DNA of 64,000 nt. It comes from Hirundichthys speculiger. Taxonomy: Eukaryota; Chordata; Actinopteri; Beloniformes; Exocoetidae. The DNA is taken from contig JAGFBZ010001925.1 in NCBI GenBank assembly GCA_018398805.1, positions 62,001 to 126,000 of the forward strand, written 5' to 3'. The number at the start of each line of letters is the position of its first letter. Position 1 is the stretch's first letter. The notes beneath the pieces are model-generated. The model saw only the letters and a program-made list of their open reading frames with translations, was not told where the DNA came from and ran no database searches. The translations under genes were made by a program, and so were the position numbers. Below, piece after piece: positions 44,956 to 57,800 of this stretch.

Positions 44956-45181
44956 CTTGAGGTCTTGCTCATGGTTATATACCGTTATCGTTGTGGGTGA
45001 TGACAAAATGCATTATGGGAGATGTAGTTTATTGTCCATGTGCGCTTTAAAGAGCCGTAAGCTTATTTTAAGTCTTAAAATATTGGCTCAAAATTTAAGC
45101 CAATAATGCACAAGCTCTCGAGGGCCACATAAAATGATGTGGTGGGCCACATTTGGCCCGCGGGCCTTGTGTTTGACACAT
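44956..45181. mobile_element. hAT-like element fragment, second copy
   Basis: A direct copy of 14115-14340, the same length and with about 90 % similarity by eye, ending GGGCCACATTTGGCCCGCGG and GTTTGACACAT. It lies about 150 bp upstream of the HTRA1 promoter. Confidence 0.6.
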
Positions 45182-45756
45182 GTGATCTATATAATGATCC
45201 GGGCCACACAAATATAGTTATGCAATATAAAAAAAATATACAATTAGCTATATAATTATATAGACAATATTGAATAAAACTCACTTTTTCCAACTTTAGA
45301 AAAAAAAAATCACAATCTCAAATTTTTCATTGAAACTCTAATTTCATAAATGTATTCATTTCTAGAGAAAAAGAAAAAACCTTTGCTCAAACTTTTTATT
45401 ATTTGTATTTTATATACTATTTTATATACTCCCACAATCCTGCAGGTGTCAGCTGACACGGCACCGGTCTTATGGTTTTATCGTGAACATGTGGGAACTG
45501 AGGAGACCAGCTGATGGAGTTTTGAGGAACCGGTCCGGTCTGATACGGGACCACTTCCCATCATCCCAGAGATGAACGGCACCGCTGCACCAGTCGATCC
45601 TGCAGAGCAGCTATTGATTCTCCCAGTTAGAGCGTTGCATGACTGGAAGGTTCACTGGTGTTGTTCTCCAGCAAACCGTCTCACAGAAACATTTCTTTTT
45701 GCTTCAGACTGTGAACATCAGACCATCAGCGATTTCTTTTCAACTTCAAGGGCTAT
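45182..45756. other. Upstream flank, nothing recognised
   Basis: A/T-rich then mixed sequence. No gene or clear repeat. Confidence 0.4.
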
Positions 45757-45885
45757 AAATTCAGTTTTAATAAAATTGATAACATTTTTATAACAGCAAA
45801 TAAAGACTGAAAACTATAAACATTAGTGGGCCAGTCACTGATCCCTGTGGTACTCCGCTGGTGATCTTTCTCAATCCCAGTGCAA
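45757..45885 (-). mobile_element. LINE reverse-transcriptase fragment, inverted copy
   Basis: The minus strand codes for ITSGVPQGSVTGPLMF (about 45823-45870) and shares the downstream A/T-rich flank with 32036-32165. Confidence 0.72.
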
Positions 45886-45939
45886 TACGACGACTTTCCA
45901 AATGTTCTTGTTAACTGTCCAGGACGAGCCTCGAGAAAT

Positions 45940-46480
45940 CATATCAGATATGAGATATTTTACCATTTCATGAAAAAGATATTAGCTCGTTTTGAATTTG
46001 ATGGCGGCAACGCGTCTCAGAAAAGTTGGGATACGAGTAACGAACAGGCTGGTAAAGTTCACGGTACAAGAAAGAAGTAACATCTGGCAACCAGCGAGGT
46101 TATTTGGTAACAGGAAGGGGGTGCGACTGGGTATGAAAAGAGCATCATGGAGACGGTTCATGACATCATCAAAACACTCAGAGAATCCGAAGAAATCTCT
46201 GTGCGCACAGGACAAGAAAGTCGACTTTAGGTTTCCTGTAATTTCAGGCTCCAGACCGTTAAAATCAGACGTGATGACATCACCGCATGGACTCAGAGAC
46301 GCTTTACATCACTGCCCACAAACGCAGGTCCAAGACTCTGCAGAGATGAAGCCGGACGTCTGTGAACGTGACCCAGAAAGGCTGCAGGTTCATCTGGACA
46401 AAAACTCATTTAAAATGATCCGAGGCGAAGCGGGAAACTGCGGTCAGATGAATAAAAATGTGAAATTCTTTTTGGAAGGG
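45940..46480 (+). mobile_element. Decayed Tc1-like transposon remnant
   Basis: Segments such as AACTCATTTAAAATGATCCG, GTGGTC-like AGATGAATAAAAATGTGAAA and TTCTTTTTGGAA follow the order of a Tc1-like element common in fish. The coding frame is lost by indels. The 193-codon frame at 45992-46573 is not the transposase frame throughout. Family assignment is by memory of the element's nucleotide pattern. Confidence 0.45.
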
Positions 46481-46779
46481 TTAGCGCTAGGGCTAAAACA
46501 TGAGCTAAGACAGTGCCCAGACCTTCCTGACTCCTCTCTCGTAGTCCCGCTGGTCTGCACGTGCTCAGTCTGACCAACCAGCAGCTTCCCGCCACTGAGG
46601 CCAGTCGTTACGGTGAAAGCAGGGAGACGCATCTGTCACAGCTGACGCGCTGATCGATTGTCCAATCGATTGTTCCAAACGCTCGATGAGGACCGGTGAC
46701 ATCATGCGTGACATCGTGTGACTATTATGTCATCATCTGATGCTCAGCAGGGGGCGGTGTCAGAGGGAGGGGCGGCGGT

Positions 46780-46950
46780 GTCGTAACTGTGACCTCCGCC
46801 GTGCTTCACTGAGGGTTTGAGGTGTTTCTGCTCAAATGCTGGACTTGGTTTCCCTCCAAACTCAGTTCTGGGCATCAAGACCGGACAAGTGGAGTTCTGG
46901 AGGACCTTCAAGAACCACCCGTGTTGATCAGAGGGCGTCCATCCATCACC
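46780..46950 (-). mobile_element. Tc1/mariner transposase scrap
   Basis: The minus strand reads FGGKPSPAFEQKHLKPSVK then HGGGH, resembling the KHGGGSIMLW region of Tc1-like transposases. It is short and out of frame beyond this. Confidence 0.4.
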
Positions 46951-47465
46951 TGCACCCATTTATTCCTGTTTTAGGATAACTGGCGTATGGTCCCAGCGCT
47001 CTTAAGGGGTGGAGCCTGGACAGGTCACCAGTACAACACCTACTGGCCCAGCAGCCACTCCCTCTCCCCCTACAGGCCAACAGCTGTTAAAGTGACCCGT
47101 TTGGACCGCTGGAGGAGACCGGAGAAGCTTTCTGTCATGGACGTAAACTGTTTTATAACACTGCCCAGACTGATTGCTTCTCTAAGACCATTGCTTACCT
47201 CTTTCCCTCTTGCCGTTGTGTTGACTCACCCGTCTGGCCAGTGATCAGTTCATGGACGACCCATCTGTGTTTGGGTCAGACCGGTCCGGGAGGAGGTCCA
47301 GGGGAAAACCCGGAGTCTGTGCTCGTGCGTCTGCGGTGAAGACGCTGACTTAGAAAATTTGTTAACCCAAAATTTGGGATTTTTGTCCTAAAATTGTGAC
47401 TTTTTCTTGTAAAATTGCAGAATTACTCTTTTTTGTAGTTTTTCCATAAAATTGAGAAATTGAGA

Positions 47466-48190
47466 ACAGACGCTGTCCTACCTCTGGAGACGCTGTTGGG
47501 CCTCTGGAGACGCCGTTTGACCTCTGGAGATGCTGTTGGACCTCTGGAGACGCTGTCCTACCTCTGGAGACGGCATTGGACCTGTGGAGATGCCGTTGGA
47601 CCTCTGGAGATGCTGTTGGACCTCTGGAGACGCTGTCCTACCTCTGGAGACGGCATTGGACCTGTGGAGATGCCGTTGGACCTCTGGAGATGCTGTCCTA
47701 CGTCTGGAGATGTCATTGGACCTCTGGAGATGCCGTTGGACCTCTGGAGACACGGTCAGACCTCTGGAGATGATGTTGGACCCCTTGAGACACCATCAGA
47801 CCTCTGGTGACGCCACCGGGCCTCTGGAGACGCCGTCGAGCCTCTGGAGATGCCGTCGGGACCCTGGAGACGCCGTCGGACCTCTGGAGACGCCGTCGGG
47901 CCTCTGGAGACGCCGTCGGACCTCTGGAGACGCCGTCGGGCCTCTGGAGACGCCGTCGGACCTCTGGAGACGCCGTCGGGCCTCTGGAGATGCCGCCGGG
48001 CCTCTGGAGACGCCGTCGGACCTCTGGAGACGCCGTCGGGCCTCTGGAGACGCCGTCGGACCTCTGGAGACGCCGTCGGGCCTCTGGAGACGCCGTCGGA
48101 CCTCTGGAGACGCCGTCGGGCCTCTGTAGATGCCGTCAGACGTCTGTAGACGCCGTCAGACGTCTGTAGACGCCGTCAAACCTCTGGTCT
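47466..48190. repeat. 20-bp minisatellite array with 40-bp alternation
   Basis: About 36 copies of CCTCTGGAGACGCCGTCGGA. From 47870 on, units ending CGGA and CGGG alternate almost strictly, a 40-bp higher-order unit. Frames (DLWRRRRTSGDAVGPLETPS type) are artefacts. Confidence 0.95.
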
Positions 48191-50800
48191 GGACCCATAA
48201 ACACCCTGTCAGATGAGTCAGGACTGCCCCCAGGCCCTCAGGGTGGATCAGTTGTGGGTCTGAGGGTCCAGAAAGGTCTTGATGCAGCAGGATTTTCATC
48301 GGTCTCTCTGTTGTGTTGCTGTTGCTACCCTCATCGCCATGGAGATGTGCTGGTTAGGACCAGCTTAAATACCACAGAGGAATGAGAGGACGCTCGTACG
48401 CTGTGGGTTTTGTTTTTTTTAAGCTATTAGAGTGTTTAATATTCCCTAAAGGAGGTTCAGAGGCACTAACCTGGTCTGCTTGGTTCTGAAAGGGTTACGT
48501 AAATCTCCGCAGGCATTCAAGGCTCATTAAACACTGAGTCTCATGATGATTCAGAGCTCTTTCAGATCTGGATCTGTTCATGTTATGTTTCACATATTAG
48601 GACTCCCATGGACTTGGGACTGCTGGAGGAGCCTCCAGTGGTTCTCAGAGGGATCTTGGAGGACCACGTGGTTCAGTGGCCTTCGAAGAACTCTTGTTCA
48701 TACTGAGAGAGTTTTGCTGATATAGAGAGATCCTTGTATTTATTTCATTTTCTTTTTCATCCAAAATCCCATCGAGCAGAAGAGCTGTGGTCAAACACAG
48801 ATGGTTCCACAAGCGTCCGTCAGCTTCATCCACGGGAATCCTACGGTGGACGAGCGCTAACTTCACCAGCTCCTGAACCGACGGCCTCCTGGATGGAAAC
48901 AGCACCGTCTTCAAGAACAAACAGAAGTCCATTCGCCTGGATTCAAGCCTTCAGGAGTTACAGAACATCACAGATGTTTCTCACATGAACATTCATTCCA
49001 ACTGATGGACATCAGTGAACCAGCGGGAGCCTCGGTGATACTCCCGTAGAGGGATATCTGCAACCGCACCTTCTGCAGTCCAGTTCCAGCTGGTTTCACT
49101 CCAGGAAATCCAACTGCAGAAATGTAGCAGCCCTCTGGTTTTTGTCCAGAACAAGGGGGTCTATCTTCATCCTGGTTTAGCGGTGGCAACCTCAGATGGC
49201 TCAAGACGAACGTGTGGTGGTCGGTGTTGTAATGATGGACGCAACTCAGTCAATGGAGGTCCATCAGAGACTGGAGTGGACCTTCTGCTCCATGGCTGGA
49301 CAGTCAGGAGACACTCTCAATCAGAACAAGGTCACTTATTTCAAAGTCGACAGATGTTAAATTATGGATGCAGAACTGTAGCACCTTAAAGTGGCAGCAG
49401 ATCCATTAAAATCCGGCCTGGGGCTGGTCTGAAGGCCTCCAGCCTGAAGAGATCAGGTCTTGGCTCCAGCAGACCACTGAGACCCCGGAGAAGGAGGATT
49501 GTGTGCGGCTGATGGATAGATGAAACCCCCTCAAGGACACGTCCAGATTGGACCAGAAACACCCTGTCCTCTGGATGTCTTTCAGAGATTACTTCAACTC
49601 CACAGAGATCTTCTGGGGATTCTTCCTCCATGTGATGTCATGTAAGAGCTGCCCTCCCAAAAAACCTCCTAAACCCCTTGGAGGGCGACCAACACCTCTT
49701 CAACGATCAGGGTGGTTCGTGTCCAGGTCCAGAGGAGCCAGAGTTAAGATGTTTCCGCCGGCAGTCACGTGATCGAGTGATGGGTTTGGAGTAAAACTGT
49801 CCAAGAAAAGAAAGGTTTGTCCGGAGATGCTTCCTCAAGACAGGCCCGTGGGCCAAAAAAACCCGTCTGTGACGTCACCCACATCATCTCACTGATGCCA
49901 TCATGGTAAAGCTGGCTCCGCCCAGTCCTGGCCTGGAAGAGACTCAGCGTTTATAACGCGAACACGTCACGGTTGTCCCGCGTATCCGGCGTCCGTTTGG
50001 CACGTTGGTTACGAACGTTCTCAAAAAGAAAAAAACATTGTGAGATACGATGGTCACTCAGACTCTGGAGGTGCGAGCGTCGGTTGGTGCGGCGGGTGGT
50101 TTGGAGAGCTCCAATGTAGCGACGGAAACATTGCGTGTGCCGCGTTGTGTCGAAGACGAGCGGCAATCGGACACAAGTCATCAAACGCCACGAAGGACGT
50201 TTCGTGCATCAATGAAACAAGAGAAGCAAACTGCTGTCATGAAGGCAGAAGTTTTGTGGCCTAATTGGTTGTGAAGAAGTTTTTTTTTTTGACTCTGGGT
50301 CTGTATTCTGCCCCCAGGTGGACACCTCCGGTATCACACGTACTTCCCAGGTAGAGCTGAAGATAGAAACGTTCGCAACGCAGACATGAACGCTTGGTCA
50401 GACTGCAGGTGTACCCCAGACCTCGATACTCTCAGTTTAATGTCGTTGCGCTGGGACGCTAGCTCAACGACAGTAACGTTATAATAATCTCTCACCTCCG
50501 TTAATCCAGATCCTGATCAAGTCCATTCATCCACCTCTGGATGTTTCTCAGCAGGTAAACTCCCAGTTCAAAGTCCACATCTGAATATGTACGGTGGAAA
50601 TCTCCAAATCCGTTCTTGCTCTGCCCATTTCCCTGAGGACACGTCCAGTGGAGACCGGAGACAAGGACGTGTCCTCAGGAATAACAGAACAGGAACGAAG
50701 GACTAAAACTGAAAGGCAGAACTTTGTTATCGTGAACGTATTTTCAAGGTGTTTTCATGGGAGAAGGAAGTCCGGCTAACTTAGTATTGGCGGTAGAGGT
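48191..50800. other. Long upstream flank without recognised gene
   Basis: Several frames of 60-95 codons on both strands (48645-48932, 49386-49631 and others) overlap one another and have no domain I recognise. No clear repeat is seen. It could hold decayed retroelement sequence. Confidence 0.35.
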
Positions 50801-51410
50801 CTTCGGAACAACCCGAAAACCCAAAAACCCGAGGTTCCGACCCGAATCGGGTCTCAGGTTCATTCAAAAGACGTGACTCCAGGTTCGGGTCTGAATCGGT
50901 ACAGTTAGTCTCGGGTCCGGTCGGTGCTCTCTGACAGGCTGGGTCCACGTTTACTCCAGAGAGGTAAAGATATTAGCGGTGGCAGCTAATGTCAGGACTC
51001 GGGGCAGTTTAATTAATTATTCATTAACGTGTTTGTCATGAAACAATCGTTTTACCGTAGCGTGTTATTAGCGTGTTATTAGCGGTTTGCCCGGCAGCTG
51101 TAAAGGACAACGGATCGCCAACATGACAACGCTGGATGAGAGAACATATTTACCACACGTCCTGACCGGTGTAGGCTATTAGAGCAGTTGCTACCAATAG
51201 CATCTGTATCCACAAAGAAAATAACGACATGGATTTATTGTTGTTTACATCACGTAGCCTATGTAGCAACTGAACCGGTAGAAGAAGACAACTTTAGGTA
51301 AGAAAATCAAGTTTTATTCAACGCTAGACAACTTTAACAGGAGCAGCTATGGGCTGGATTGTCTCGGTTCTATTCGGGTAACTCGGTTCGGTTCGGTCAG
51401 TGGCGGTTGA
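50801..51410. mobile_element. Dispersed repeat with single 116-bp unit
   Basis: Starts near GAGGTCTTCGGAACAACCCG and holds CGGGTC-rich ends. From 50935 it matches 20485-21680, but where that copy has seven 120-bp units this has one (51176-51291, with a 4-bp loss). It ends near CGGGTAACTCGGTTCGG. Confidence 0.65.
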
Positions 51411-52640
51411 GCCACGTTTGGAGCCGGCCCCTAGTGGTCAGTAGAGGAACTGGATTCATCCTTCAAATCCTGCTGGAGATGATCCAAAAGGCCGGGTTCT
51501 TAGATTACCGCCACCAGTAGCGGTGCCAGCGTCTCAGCAGCTGTCTTTGACAGGACTATAGTTTCCAGCTCAGCAGTCTTAAACGTGTCCTTTTAACCGC
51601 TCTTAGATTTACGGGGGCCACTGTTGGCTAATAACCGCTGAGTGGGACGTTGACGGGTGGCTGGCGGGCTGCAGCTGGATCCTGAAGGTTGTAATGTGAC
51701 GGGCCGGACCTGATTTAACCCCACGCTCTGGGTGTGGACTCGTCACAGCGTCGTCAGTAACCCTTTCATTTCAGCGGCTGTAATTAGAAGCTCAGATTGG
51801 CTTTTGGAGGGAGTTCACGGCTCTTTAAGTCTCAGCAGGAGGAAGCCTTTAACGGCTGCGGTGCTTCCCAGCAGCACATGTGGTCCGCTGGTTTCAGATC
51901 AGGACTTTTCTCAGTTTTGCGGCGGTAAACGCACCGGGGAGGGAAAGGCTTAGCGGGATTGTTCTCCTCTCGCACGGACCGCTGGACGTTTCGTTTCCTG
52001 TTACACGACACTGAGGGAATCAAATAAGGGCCGCTCAGGCCCGTCCAGTGAAATAATGACTATTTATGAGCAATAAAAACGTTGTAATAAAGTTGTTTTC
52101 CAGGATCCCTGGGATTGTTTTTCCATCGGACAGTTTTCTGTGTTGATATTCGAGCTGTTTAAGTTTTTATTTATTAGCGGGAGGGTGAACTTTACAGCTG
52201 GAAGGTCTGCGGTTGGAGTCCCAGACGTCACTGTTTTGCACGAAATATGTCTTCATGTTTGTCCGTGACTCTGCAGGTTTATCCAGCTGACGGTAACTGA
52301 AACAGAAACAACATGTTTCAGCAGACTGAAGCAGGAGCGGAAGGTTACAAAAGACGAGGAAAAAACAATATGTGGCTGATGCCTGACGAGTCCTTGGAGC
52401 TGCTGAGAGAAACATCTTGTTTTCCAGCTGCAGGCGCCTGAAACCTGAACAGACTGAATATAAAAACTAAGGACATTAACGTTTGGAAGATGATTTCTTT
52501 GTTGTAACAATGCTTCTTCTTCTACTGTTGGAAAGAGTGTTTATTTATCTTTTAAATGGAACCGACATTTGTCAGGAACAAGAATCAGTGGGATGAGAAG
52601 CAGAGCTGAAGATGAGAGCTGGACCCATGAAAGACTTCTA
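51411..52640. other. Upstream flank, nothing recognised
   Basis: Unique-looking sequence with short frames only. Confidence 0.4.
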
Positions 52641-53260
52641 GATGCAGCTACAACAACCTGACTACAACGGGAGTCAGCTACAACAACCTGACTACAACGG
52701 GAGTCAGCTACAACAACCTGACTAAAACGGGAGTCAGCTACAACAACCTGACTACAACGGGAGTCAACTACAACAACCTGACAACAACGGGAGTCAGCTA
52801 CAACAACCTGACTACAACGGGAGTCAGCTGCAACAACCTGACTACAACGGGAGTCAGCTACAACAACCTGACTACAACGGGAGTCAGCTACAACAACCTG
52901 ACTACAACGGGAGTCAGCTGCAACAACCTGACTACAACAGGAGTCAGCTACAACAACCTGGCTACAACGGGAGTCAGCTACAACAACCTGACTACAACGG
53001 GAGTCAGCTACAACAACCTGACTACAACGGGAGTCAGCTACAACAACCTGACTCCCACAGAAGCTTCTAGAAGAACCACACACAGCTACAACAACCTGAC
53101 TACAACGGGAGTCAGCTACAACAACCTGACTACAACGGGAGTCAACTACAACAACCTGACTACAACGAGAGTCAGCTACAACAACCTGACTACAACGGGA
53201 GTCAGATACAACAACCTGACTACAACGGGAGTCAGCTACAACAACCTGGCTACAACATAC
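52641..53260. repeat. 30-bp minisatellite array
   Basis: About 20 copies of a 30-bp unit: AGCTACAACAACCTG followed by ACTACAACGGGAGTC. One unit (about 53048-53100) carries CTTCTAGAAGAACCACACAC, the body of the 48-bp repeat found at 54880-58546. Confidence 0.96.
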
Positions 53261-53589
53261 ATCACATACCATGGCATATATAGCCTGTCCATGTAAATCA
53301 AAAGCACATCATATATTTTCATGTCATTTCAACATTTATTTTTTGAGTTCACATTGAGACACATGCAGCTAACAGTGAACTTGACGCCTGCATTACAACT
53401 AATAAAAAATATTTCTTCATAATAAAATCAAAAGTGCCTCTTCCTGAAATGATGCAAATAAAGTTTTTAGAAGTGCCTTTTCTCTTCATATTTTCATCTT
53501 TCCCTTCATGAAAACAATTAACCCAACAATGGTGTCAAATTCAAACAGCTGAAGAGGTATTGAAGGCCAACTTTTTATGAACTTTTAAT

Positions 53590-53787
53590 AATTCAATTCA
53601 ATTCAGTTTTATTTATATAGCGTCTGTTACAATGTCAATTGTCTCCAGGCGCTTTACAGAGACCCAGATCATGACCCCCGAGCAAATATCATTAACTAAA
53701 ATTATGATATAAAATCCAATCAATGATAATGGAGGTAAAAAACTCCCACCGAGGGAGAAAAAAAACCTTTATACCAAACAGAGGCAA
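53590..53787 (-). mobile_element. Teleost interspersed repeat
   Basis: AATTCAATTCAGTTTTATTT, then ATATAGCG, GGCGCTTTACAGAGACCC and AAAACTCCCACCGAGGGAG form a pattern seen often in percomorph fish genomes. It continues into the inverted arm below. Class uncertain. Confidence 0.6.
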
Positions 53788-54316
53788 GAAAAAACTCCAC
53801 TTTAAGAGGAAGAAACCTTGAGCAGGACCTGGCTCATATGGAGGGACCTTCCTGATGAAGACCAGCCAGGTAGAGAAAGAAAAGAGGAGAGACAGGACAG
53901 AGAGAGGATGGAGGACAGAGAGAGGAGAGACACAAATGACTAAATACAACAACCATATAAACATCAACAGATGGAGGTAACAGCACTGAGGTGAGATGGT
54001 CAGGTCACCACCCCAAACACATTTGCAGGATGGAACTGCAAAGTTTCTGCGTTGGCCGGGAATCGAACCCGGGTCAACTGCTTGGAAGGCAGCTATGCTA
54101 ACCACTATACCACCAACACCTACCTCACAACTTTAATGAAGTCATTACCTCCACCAAGGAGGTTGTTTTTACCGGCGTTTATCTGTCTGTCTGCGTTCAT
54201 GATAACTCAAAAAGTTGTGGATAGATTGTAATTAAATTTTCAGGAGTTATTGGAAATGTGAAAAGGAAGAACTGATTTCATTTTGGTTCTGATCCGGAAG
54301 AAATCCTGGATTCTGG
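53788..54316 (-). repeat. Left arm of inverted repeat (with tRNA-Gly)
   Basis: In reverse complement this matches 58547-59090: CCAGAATCCAGGATTTCTTC, a GATAACTC...CCACAACTTTTTGAGTT block, the tRNA, ACCTGACCATCTCACCTCAG, and CTTCATCAGGAAGGTCCCTC. Confidence 0.9.
54048..54119 (-). tRNA. tRNA-Gly(TCC), copy with one acceptor change
   Basis: A 72-nt cloverleaf: acceptor GTGTTGG/CCAACGC with discriminator A, D arm with TATAGTGGTTAGC, anticodon loop TTCCAAG (anticodon TCC), and T arm with GGTTCGATTCC (B box). Position 2 is T, pairing with G71 as a wobble, where the other copy has C-G. No run of four T follows within about 100 nt, so the Pol III terminator is weak or missing. Confidence 0.85.
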
Positions 54317-54325
54317 ATCACTTTC

Positions 54326-54879
54326 AAATTTTCAATAATTGTTGCCCTTGGTGGAGGTCGGCGCTCTCCCAGTGCTTTTCCAGTTTACTTAACACCGTCG
54401 TACTGGGCCTGAAGCTCGTTGATTCTCCGCGCTCTCACTGCAGACTTTGGTGGAAAGATTTCGTCATTAAACTTGTGTTTAGTCTCGTAGTGGCGCTTGA
54501 TATTCCTGCGTTTGATTAATGCCGCTGTTTCACAGCATATCAGGCTAACGATTTACCGCTGACGTCGGAACGATAAACTCATACTCGTGAAATGTTGATT
54601 TTCAGCACAAACCTTATACACCTTCGACCACGCCATGTCTTCTTCTCTCTCCTTTGTTTCTGAAGTAAACGAATTTCAGCGGCTCTCAGAGCTGTCGGCC
54701 GTAAACGGTTGGTGATTGCCGCAAATGACTAGTTTACCTGCGCTCACGGTTTTCCCCGACACTGGGAAGAAATTTAAGCTATGTATTTAGAGGTGTTTAT
54801 GTGGCACTGATTACTGGTCTGGACAGAACCTTTACTTGGTCTGGATCTGGACTGAGGTCCGCCATTTGGTGATCCCTGA
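54326..54879. other. Non-repetitive stretch before the 48-bp array
   Basis: 54320-54345 extends the interspersed repeat also found near 23540-23620 (AATTGTTGCCCTTGGTGGAG). The rest shows no gene. Confidence 0.4.
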
Positions 54880-57800
54880 TCTAGAAGAACCACACACAGC
54901 TACAACAACCTGGCTCCTGTAGCAACATCTAGAAGAACCACAGACAGCTACAACAACCTGGCTCCCGTAGCAACATCTAGAAGAACCACACACAGCTACA
55001 ACAACCTGGCTCCCGTAGCAACATCTAAAAGAACCACATACAGCTACAACAACCTGGCTCCTGTAGCAAACATCAAACATACAACAATGCAAGAACAACA
55101 CACAGCTACAACAACCTGCCATAGGAACCAACACTACCACCTGTAGCAACACTAGAAGAACCACACACAGCTACAACAACCTGGCTCCCGTAGCAACATC
55201 TAGAAGAACCACACACAGCTACAACAACCTGGCTCCCGTAGCAAAATCTAGAAGAACCACACACAGCTACAACAACCTGGCTCCCGTAGCAACATCTAGA
55301 AGAACCACACACAGCTACAACAACCTGGCTCCCGTAGCAACATCTAGAAGAACCACACACAGCTACAACAACCTGGCTCCGTAGCAACATCTAGAAGAAC
55401 CACACACAGCTACAACAACCTGGCTCCCGTAGCAACATCTAGAAGAACCACACACAGCTACAACAACCTGGCTCCTGTAGCAACATCTAGAAGAACCACA
55501 CACAGCTATAACAACCTGGCTCCTGTAGCAACATCTGGAAGAACCACACACAGCTACAACAACCTGGCTCCTGTAGCAACATCTAGAAGAACCACACGCA
55601 GCTACAACAACCTGGCTCCCGTAGCAACATCTAGAAGAACCACACACAGCTACAACAACCTGGTTCCTTTAGTAGCATCTAGAAGAACCACACACACCTA
55701 CAACAACCTGGCTCCTGTAGCAGCATCTAGAAGAACCACACAAAGCTACAACAACCTGGTTCCTTTAGTAGCATCTAGAAGAACCACACACACCTACAAC
55801 AACCTGGCTCCTGTAGCAACATCTAAAAGAACAACACATAACTACAACAACCTGGCTCCTGTAGCAGCATCTAGAAGAACCACACACAACTACAATAACC
55901 TGGCTCCTGTAGCAACATCTAGAAGAACCACACACAGCTACAATAACCTGGTTCCCGTAGCAGCATCTAGAAGAACCACACACAGCTACAACAACCTGGC
56001 TCATGTTGCAACATCTAGAAAAACCACACACAGCTACAACAACCTGGCTCCTGTAGCAACATCTAGAAGAACCACACGCAGCTACAACAACCTGGCTCTT
56101 GTAGCAACATCTAGAAGAACCACACGCAGCTACAACAACCTGACTCATGTAGCAACATCTAGAAGAACCACACACAGCTACAACAACCTGGCTCCTGTAG
56201 CAACATCTAGAAGAACCACACACAGCTACAACAACCTGGCTCCTGTAGCAACATCTAGAAGAACCACACACAGCTACAACAACCTGGCTCCTGTAGCAGC
56301 ATCTAGAAGAACCACACACAGCTACAACAACCTGGCTCCTGTAGCAACATCTAGAAGAACCACACACAGCTACAACAACCTGGCTCCTGTAGCAACACCT
56401 AGAAGAACAACACACAGCTACAACAACCTGGCTCCCGTAGCAACATCTAGAAGAACCACACACAGCTACAACAACCTGGCTCCCGTAGCAACATCTAGAA
56501 GAACCACACACAGCTACATCAACCTGGCTCCCGTAGCAACATCTAGAAGAACCACACACAGCTACAACAACCTGGCTCCGTAGCAACATCTAGAAGAACC
56601 ACACACAGCTACACAACCTGGCTCAGTAGCAACATCTAGAAGAAACCACACACAGCTACAACAACCTGGCTCCTGTAGCAACATCTAGAAGAACCACACA
56701 CAGCTACAACAACCTGGCTCCTGTAGCAACATCTAGAAGAACCACACACAGCTACAACAACCTGGCTCCTGTAGCACAATCTAGAAGAACCACACACGCT
56801 ACAACAACCTGGCTCCTGTAGCAACATCTAGAAGAACACACACAAGCTACAACAACCTGGCTCCTGTAGCAACACCTAGAAGAACAACACACAGCACAAC
56901 AACCTGGCTCCGTAGCCACATCTAGAAGAACCACACACAGCTACAACAACCTGGCTCCCGTAGCAACATCTAGAAGAACCACACACAGCTACATCAAACC
57001 TGGCTCCCGTAGCAACATCTAGAAGAACCACACACAGCTACAACAACCTGGCTCCCGTAGCAACATTTAGAAGAACCACACACAGCTACAACAACCTGGC
57101 TCCCGTAGCAACATCTAGAAGAACCACACACAGCTACAACAACCTGGCTCCCGTAGCAACATCTAGAAGAACCACACACAGCTACAACAACCTGGCTCCT
57201 GTAGCAACATCTAGAAGAACCACACACAGCTACAACAACCTGGCTCCTGTAGCAACATCTAGAAGAACCACACACAGCTACAACAACCTGGCTCCCGGTA
57301 GCAACATCTAGAAGAACCACACACAGCTACAACAACCTGGCTCCTGTAGCAACACATCTAGAAGAACCACACGCAGCTACAACAACCTGGCTCAGTAGCA
57401 AACATCTAGAAGAACCACACACGCTACAACAACCTGGTCCTTTAGTAGCATCTAGAAGAACCACACACACTACAACAACCTGGTCCTGTAGCAACATCTA
57501 AAAGAACAACACAAACTACACAACCTGGCTCCTGTAGCAGCATCTAGAAGAACCACACACAACTACAATAACCTGGCTCCTGTAGCAACATCTAGAAGAA
57601 CCACACACAGCTACAATAACCTGGTTCCCGTAGCAGCATCTAGAAGAACCACACACAGCTACAACAACCTGGTCATGCAACATCTAGAAAAACCACAGCT
57701 ACAACAACTCCTGAGCAAATCTGAAGAACCACACGCAGCTACACAACCTGGCTCCTGTAGCAACATCTAGAAGAACCACACGCAGCTACAACACCTGACT

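Noticed and set aside
45992..46573. Plus-strand 193-codon frame as a novel gene
   Set aside because: The nucleotide pattern follows a decayed Tc1-like element; the frame is not that of its transposase and has no domain.
52541..53272. Minus-strand 243-codon VVVADSRCSQ frame, and the similar CGSSRCCYGSQVVVAV frames at 54832-57320
   Set aside because: Products of the 30-bp and 48-bp arrays (both multiples of three), not genes, despite their cysteine-rich, keratin-associated look.
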